From positions 1 through 36,779 of the forward strand of contig NZ_JACJSJ010000086.1 in the NCBI RefSeq assembly GCF_014698115.1: a stretch of DNA of 36,779 bases, read 5' to 3'. Positions 32,297-36,779 of the stretch are shown here, piece by piece. The position numbers were made by a program, and so were the translations under genes. The stretch is from Nostoc sp. FACHB-973. GTDB taxonomy: Bacteria; Cyanobacteriota; Cyanobacteriia; Cyanobacteriales; Nostocaceae. Each line of letters begins with the position of its first letter. Position 1 is the first letter of the stretch. The notes beneath the pieces were generated by a model. It was not told the DNA's origin and did no database searches. It saw only the letters and a program-made list of their open reading frames with translations.

Positions 32297-34828
32297 GTGA
32301 CCCAGGAATTCCACATATCCGTAACTCCAGTAGGGCAAAACGACTACTTGGTGCGGACGGAACAAGTCGCGCCTGGGGTGCCATTGGCAGAAGAATTGGT
32401 AACTTGGCCTGTAGCTGATTGGTTGATGGCTGCTGGGCATTTGATGAATGACCCGTTGAAGTCGGTGTTACAGGGAGATTTATTCGCCTCTAGCGGGCGG
32501 GAAAGCGATATTGCGAGAAATTCTGTGAACTTGGTGGCGTTAGGTCAACAATTATATAATGCACTATTTCAAGGCACTCTCAGAGATAGTTGGATTACTG
32601 CCCAAGGTATTGCCCAAAATCACCAACAAGTACTCCGCTTACGCTTGGGGCTGAAAGAGACGAGGTTAGCTCGTTTGCCTTGGGAAGTGATGCACGCAGG
32701 CGATCGCCCTTTAGCCACTGGACCTTATGTCGCTTTTTCTCGGTTCCAAAGTGGAATTTTGGGCGGTTCTCGTTTGCGATCCCTGCGGGGGGCTACGCCT
32801 ACGCCAAATATGCCCACACCACTAGAAGAAAGTGGTGTCAAAGTATTGATGGTAATTGCTTCACCCTTAGATCAAGTCCGCCTTGACTTGCTCAAACAGG
32901 AAGCTATCAAACTGCAAGCGGAACTTGGGCGTCCAGTACCAAGATTTGCTGAAGGTAGCAATCATCTCCCAGAAATTGAACTGACTGTGTTAGACCAACC
33001 AGGACGGGAAGAACTAACCCAGGCTCTAGAACAAGGCAGATATCAGGTTCTACACTACTCTGGTCATAGTAACTTAGGCCCAAATGGCGGAGAAATTTAT
33101 CTCGCTAGTCGCAGAACTGGGTTAACGGAAGTTCTGACTGGAGATGATTTGGCGGGTTTGCTGGTCAACAATAACATTCAGATGGCAGTGTTTAATTCCT
33201 GCTTAGGGGCTTACACAGCTGCCTTGGGAGCTTCTGGAGATACTGGGGAACGCAACCTGGCAGAAAGTCTGGTGAAACGAGGAATTGCCAGTGTTTTGGC
33301 TATGTCAGAGCGTATTCCTGATGAAGTGGCACTGACACTCACGCAATTATTTTACCGCAACTTGAGTCAGGGATATCCAGTAGATTTATGCGTGAGTCGG
33401 GTGCGCCAAGGATTAATTTCTGCCTATGGTTCTCACCAAATGTACTGGGCATTACCAATTTTGTATCTCCAGCCCGAATTTGACGGTTTTCTTAGCCACG
33501 AAACTGGTTTACCCCAAAGTCCAGAGTCGCTCAATCAGTATAGTTCGCCTTTAGGAGCAATTCCCACTTCCATGTATGCTGCTATGGCAGATGATACCGA
33601 GATGGCCTTAGGAATTGAGGAAATGATTCCTGCTGATTTGGGGCGTGACTCTTCTGGCTTGGATTGGCTAGGCGAAGATACTTGGGGCGATCTCGTTGAT
33701 GAAATCGAGTATGATGACCCAAGTTATGCAGAAGATTCTGCGATCGTTTCCGATTTGTTTCGGCGACTAGATGAGCAAAAAAGCTCCACGGGAACCGAGC
33801 AACAAAATCACGAAAATAGTCTTCAAAATAGGCAGGTTTCAGAAGAGATGACTTCTTCTTTTGAAGAAGCAGATTTGTGGGGAGAAGTCCCAGCACCACC
33901 TCCTCAAACTATTGGGAATTTGGAAAGAGATCGGGAAAATTCTGATTTTTTCCGGCCGCAACCAACCCCATCTCCATCTAGAAATCGTACCCGGCGGCGC
34001 AAGCTGTGGCCGATTGTTGGCATTGTAGGAATGAGTGCGATCGCAATTGCGATCGGTTTAAATTTGTGGTGGCAAAATCGACCCCAGGCAACTGTACCGA
34101 AGATACCACCAATTCCCTCCGAGTCTTTACCCATCGAAAAGCAACCGAATATCGATTTGGAAACAGCACCAACTGGAATCGTCACTGCCACCGCTAGTGA
34201 AAAATTGAGTCAAGGCGATTTGCAAGGTGGGTTGTTTGCTGTGGAAGAATTACTCAATCGTGGCGCTTTTGCTGCGGCTGAAACTGCTTTGAAACTAGTT
34301 ACAAACAAGCAAGCTGACGATCCATCTGTCAACTTTTTAAAGGGGCGATTAGCATGGCAATCGATCCAAACTGGAGACAATAACTATAGCGTTGATGATG
34401 CTCGTCGTTACTGGGAAACTGCCGCCAAAGCTAAACCAGATTCGCTTTTGTATAATAACGCTTTAGGATTTGCTTACTACGCAGAAGGTAATTTGAATCG
34501 AGCTAATGATTCTTGGTTCAAGGCTTTAAATTTAGCTCTCAAACCACAGAATACAGCTTCTAGCACAGCATCCACAAACACAGCACTACCTCAGGATGCT
34601 TTAACTTCCTATGCTGGTTTAGCTCTGGGACTGTATAAATCTGCACTAGATGAATCTAGTGCTAAACAAGCACAATATATGAATGAAGCGATAAAGTTGC
34701 GACAAATGGTAATGAAGTCCGATCGCGTAAATTTCCAGGTAGATAAATTAGCTAAAAATTGGCTATGGACAGAAGAAGCAATTGCAGATTGGCGATCGCT
34801 TCTTCAGGAGAAAAGTCGAGAAGATTAA
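32297..34828 (+). CDS. hetF: HetF, CHAT-domain protein of heterocyst differentiation
   Basis: HetF is required for heterocyst differentiation and normal cell division and acts with PatA and HetR; it is a CHAT (caspase-like) protein. The 843-residue protein starts at GTG 32297 with AGGAGA five bases upstream. The CHAT domain covers about residues 100-400 and has both catalytic positions: LHYSGH (His257) and FNSC (Cys302). An acidic, Gln-rich linker follows. One membrane helix is at about 571-592 (PIVGIVGMSAIAIAIGLNLW). A C-terminal TPR-like helical part has YNNALGFAYYAEGNLNRAND. Identity is supported by the NsiR1 array directly upstream, as in Anabaena. Confidence 0.93.
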   Translation: MTQEFHISVTPVGQNDYLVRTEQVAPGVPLAEELVTWPVADWLMAAGHLMNDPLKSVLQGDLFASSGRESDIARNSVNLVALGQQLYNALFQGTLRDSWITAQGIAQNHQQVLRLRLGLKETRLARLPWEVMHAGDRPLATGPYVAFSRFQSGILGGSRLRSLRGATPTPNMPTPLEESGVKVLMVIASPLDQVRLDLLKQEAIKLQAELGRPVPRFAEGSNHLPEIELTVLDQPGREELTQALEQGRYQVLHYSGHSNLGPNGGEIYLASRRTGLTEVLTGDDLAGLLVNNNIQMAVFNSCLGAYTAALGASGDTGERNLAESLVKRGIASVLAMSERIPDEVALTLTQLFYRNLSQGYPVDLCVSRVRQGLISAYGSHQMYWALPILYLQPEFDGFLSHETGLPQSPESLNQYSSPLGAIPTSMYAAMADDTEMALGIEEMIPADLGRDSSGLDWLGEDTWGDLVDEIEYDDPSYAEDSAIVSDLFRRLDEQKSSTGTEQQNHENSLQNRQVSEEMTSSFEEADLWGEVPAPPPQTIGNLERDRENSDFFRPQPTPSPSRNRTRRRKLWPIVGIVGMSAIAIAIGLNLWWQNRPQATVPKIPPIPSESLPIEKQPNIDLETAPTGIVTATASEKLSQGDLQGGLFAVEELLNRGAFAAAETALKLVTNKQADDPSVNFLKGRLAWQSIQTGDNNYSVDDARRYWETAAKAKPDSLLYNNALGFAYYAEGNLNRANDSWFKALNLALKPQNTASSTASTNTALPQDALTSYAGLALGLYKSALDESSAKQAQYMNEAIKLRQMVMKSDRVNFQVDKLAKNWLWTEEAIADWRSLLQEKSRED

Positions 34829-34832
34829 GCTC

Positions 34833-34868
34833 ATCCCATCCCCTTTTAGGGGATGGGATTTCGTTTTG
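34833..34868 (+). terminator. Rho-independent terminator of hetF
   Basis: ATCCCATCCCCT / AGGGGATGGGAT, a perfect 12-bp stem with a 3-nt loop (34845-34847), followed by TTCGTTTTG. It starts 4 bases past the hetF stop. Confidence 0.88.
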
Positions 34869-34927
34869 ATTGTTGACTAATGATAAGTCTTTAACCGAAC
34901 CTGATATTAGTAGTACTCCTACGGATT

Positions 34928-35926
34928 TTATTTACCAAACCGACGCTCGATATCATCTGCTTGGGAACCACCGCGAACAGAGTTAATCCGTAACGAGGTT
35001 TTATCTTTAGAAATGTTATAAGTTAAAGGTTTCGTTTTAGATATCCGCGCTTGACCCTCTTTCGCCAAAGTTTCAGGTCGATACTTAATAAGTAAAGCTT
35101 TAATCGCCTCAATTCGTTTGGGTACTGCTGGATGAGTTGTATCAAATTCAGAACCAGGAGTTTGAGCCAAAACCTGCATTACTCTCAAACATCCTTCTGC
35201 TTCAAAGCCTGCTTTCACAGAAGCTATGTAGCCAATTTCATCGGCTTCAAACTCTTGTTGTCGTTCTTGCGCTGCCAGACGTTCCTCTAACTCTTTTTTC
35301 TTTTTCTCGACAATCTCATTGATGCGTCTTTGTGAATCCGCTTGTCGTTTAGCGCCTTGATTGCCAAGAACTGAACCGATCAAACCACCAACACGTCCCC
35401 CGATTACATTATTGACAACGACACCACCAACGGTAGCGGCTGTTGCTTCTTGGTTAGCAGCTTCTTTTTCTCCCAGTACTTCTTTGGTTGCTTCTTCCTG
35501 AATTTTTGCAATTAATTCAGTTCTTTGAGCTGCGCCAACAGCGATGTGACGTTTGGTGTGGTGTCCCATTTCATGGGCAACCACGCAAGCCAATGCTGAG
35601 GAATCACCAGCTAACTGATCAAGTATGCCATCGTAAATGGCGACTAGATTCACATCGCTTGCAAATGCATTGACATTATATTCGGGAACAGCCATAACCC
35701 GCCAAGGACGATCATCTAATCCGTTGGCACGGGCAATTCTATCTATGACGCGATAAAGGCTATAAAAGTCTTCAGGTAATTCTTTTTTAGCTTGCTGGTA
35801 GATTGTTGTGGTTGTAGAAGCTGGTTTTTTTTGTTGGGTTGGTTTAGCCTGGACTGGCTGCGTTGTAGATAACAAAACTAGCCACAATGAAGCAGTAGTT
35901 AGGAGTGTTGTTTTCCAGTTAAGCAT
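34928..35926 (-). CDS. Exported M48-family metalloprotease
   Basis: 332 residues from ATG at 35926; an in-frame TTG 42 bases further up is less likely because the signal peptide starts at the ATG (WKTTLLTTASLWLVLL ... QPVQA). The zinc site is complete: HEMGHH near residues 118-123, and the third ligand Glu in EADEIGY near 227. Between them lies a charged Gln/Lys/Glu-rich helical part and a Gly-rich stretch (GGVVVNNVIGGRVGGLIGSV). Typical of periplasmic BepA/LoiP-like peptidases that act in envelope protein quality control, though shorter, since no TPR tail is seen. Convergent with hetF, with the hetF terminator between. Confidence 0.9.
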   Translation of the reverse strand: MLNWKTTLLTTASLWLVLLSTTQPVQAKPTQQKKPASTTTTIYQQAKKELPEDFYSLYRVIDRIARANGLDDRPWRVMAVPEYNVNAFASDVNLVAIYDGILDQLAGDSSALACVVAHEMGHHTKRHIAVGAAQRTELIAKIQEEATKEVLGEKEAANQEATAATVGGVVVNNVIGGRVGGLIGSVLGNQGAKRQADSQRRINEIVEKKKKELEERLAAQERQQEFEADEIGYIASVKAGFEAEGCLRVMQVLAQTPGSEFDTTHPAVPKRIEAIKALLIKYRPETLAKEGQARISKTKPLTYNISKDKTSLRINSVRGGSQADDIERRFGK

Positions 35927-36037
35927 TATTGTCAATATTGCTGTGGTATGAGAATTATTTTTATACAATACTGCAAATGTAGTTTTTGTAAATTTAAAAT
36001 TTTTGAAGAAGAATTCAGAAGTCAGAAGTCAGAATTA

Positions 36038-36066
36038 CTTTGAATTACACTACTCCCCACTCCCTA
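36038..36066. repeat. CTCCCCACTCCCTATTCCC repeats at the end of the DUF218 gene
   Basis: Short CTCCCTA/CCCCACT units that run into the 3' end of the broken gene. Confidence 0.6.
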
Positions 36067-36633
36067 TTCCCTTATTCCCTCAAATGAGCCGAGGAAAGTT
36101 GGCTGAGGTTGAGTAATATGAACCTCCCACAACGCTTTGAGAGTAGACAACTGCTCCCGCAGTGTGGAGTACATAACAGTTTGAAAACTGTAGCTTTGCC
36201 AATCTGGTGTTCCCAAGCCGATCGCTTTGACACCAAGTTGATCGCAAGTATAAACTGCGCGGGGTAAATGGAATTTCTAGGTAATTAAAACTGCTTCCTT
36301 GAGTCCGAAAATATCTTTATATCGATAGCAACTTTCATAAGTGCTGAATCCAGCATAATCTAAGGTAATATTTTGGACAGGTACGCCCCGTTCCACTGCG
36401 TAACTCTGCATTGCTAGGACTTGGTTGTAGTCATCGCGGCTATTGTCACCCGTCATCAATAACTTTTGGACTCGGCCCAATTTGTAAAGTTCTACAGCAG
36501 CAGAAACGCGATCGCCGAGCATCGGTGTTGGTGTACCATCAAGGTAAACTCCTGCACCAAAGACGATGGCAACGCGCTGTGTTGGTATTTGCTCTGGTTG
36601 AGTGTAGCGGCGATTAGCATTGAGGCAAAAAAT
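36064..36633 (-). pseudogene. Nonsense-disrupted DUF218 (SanA/YdcF-like) gene
   Basis: The minus frame reads as one DUF218 protein: VAIVFGAGVY, MLGDRVSAAVELYKLG, LLMTGDNS, DYAGFSTYESC, AVLIT, then a TAG at 36277-36279, then KFHLPRAVYTCDQLGVKAIG and more, to a stop at 36064-36066. Relatives have Gln between T and K in LITQKFHLPRA, so the TAG is most simply a CAG-to-TAG change. The N-terminus is also cut: the frame closes with another TAG at 36634-36636, before the usual membrane segment. The family is linked to envelope biogenesis and polysaccharide permeability. Two losses suggest a dead gene, but amber readthrough or a sequencing error cannot be excluded. Confidence 0.8.
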
Positions 36634-36636
36634 CTA

Positions 36637-36779
36637 CAACTTACAGCAATTTCCAGTTGATATAAACGTAGGGTAGCACAGCCAGGGGAAACGCACCTTA
36701 TTTCCTAACAAAAACTATAAGGATTTAAAAATCATTTATATAAGTGCAAAACTTGACAAAACAGATAAACAGAATAAAT
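36637..36779. other. Terminal stretch, no feature seen
   Basis: AT-rich bases beyond the DUF218 remnant. Other frames give only short, uninformative peptides. Confidence 0.4.

Overview
The window reads as chromosomal DNA of a filamentous, heterocyst-forming cyanobacterium (Nostocales, Nostoc/Anabaena-like). Three things support this: abundant GCGATCGC (HIP1) palindromes, many short tandem heptamer-type repeat arrays between genes (AATCCAAA, GGAGTTA, CCCCAGT, GGGGATGAG types), and the heterocyst-development gene hetF preceded by a multi-copy NsiR1 small-RNA array. No phage, IS transposase or CRISPR array is visible. Everything here is read by eye; no database search was run.

Layout. 1-542: remnant of a VapC-type PIN toxin. 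0.7-5.4 kb: housekeeping and conserved genes: pyrE (-), a small secreted protein, a CAU tRNA (-), an exported acidic protein, a CNNM/CorC-type DUF21-CBS membrane protein and queC (-). 6.2-8.3 kb: a Gfo/Idh/MocA oxidoreductase and a DedA membrane protein. 8.5-10.2 kb: a two-gene actin-like (ParM-type) plus small coiled-coil adaptor (ParR-like) module closed by a clear hairpin. 10.6-17.0 kb: a two-gene operon of a P-loop ATPase and a 1699-residue NACHT-TPR protein with near-identical 240-bp internal repeats. This is the best candidate here for an NLR/STAND-like conflict or signalling system. 17.3-22.2 kb: a phosphohexomutase, rdgB, glnB (PII, -), a tail-anchored coiled-coil protein (-) and thiD (-). 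23.0-26.3 kb: a 1071-residue secreted beta-helix/ASH/RTX protein. 26.6-29.7 kb: a small membrane protein (-), a subtilisin-like protease fused to a multi-pass membrane domain, a 77-residue protein and a thioredoxin-fold protein (-). 29.7-32.3 kb: a repeat-rich non-coding region carrying the NsiR1 array on the minus strand. 32.3-34.8 kb: hetF with a textbook terminator. 34.9-36.6 kb: an M48 metalloprotease (-) and a nonsense-disrupted DUF218 (SanA/YdcF-like) gene (-).

How it fits together. The NsiR1 copies share a promoter pattern, TCCGGA (the DIF heterocyst-specific motif), then 16 nt, then a TAGAA-type -10. An RNA of about 64 nt follows and ends in a GC hairpin plus T-run. All copies lie on the strand opposite hetF, head-to-head with it, so a long hetF leader would be antisense to them. 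Repeats shape the whole region: heptamer arrays supply the last codons and stop of several genes, and mobile-looking inverted-repeat elements have broken up at least two NsiR1 copies.
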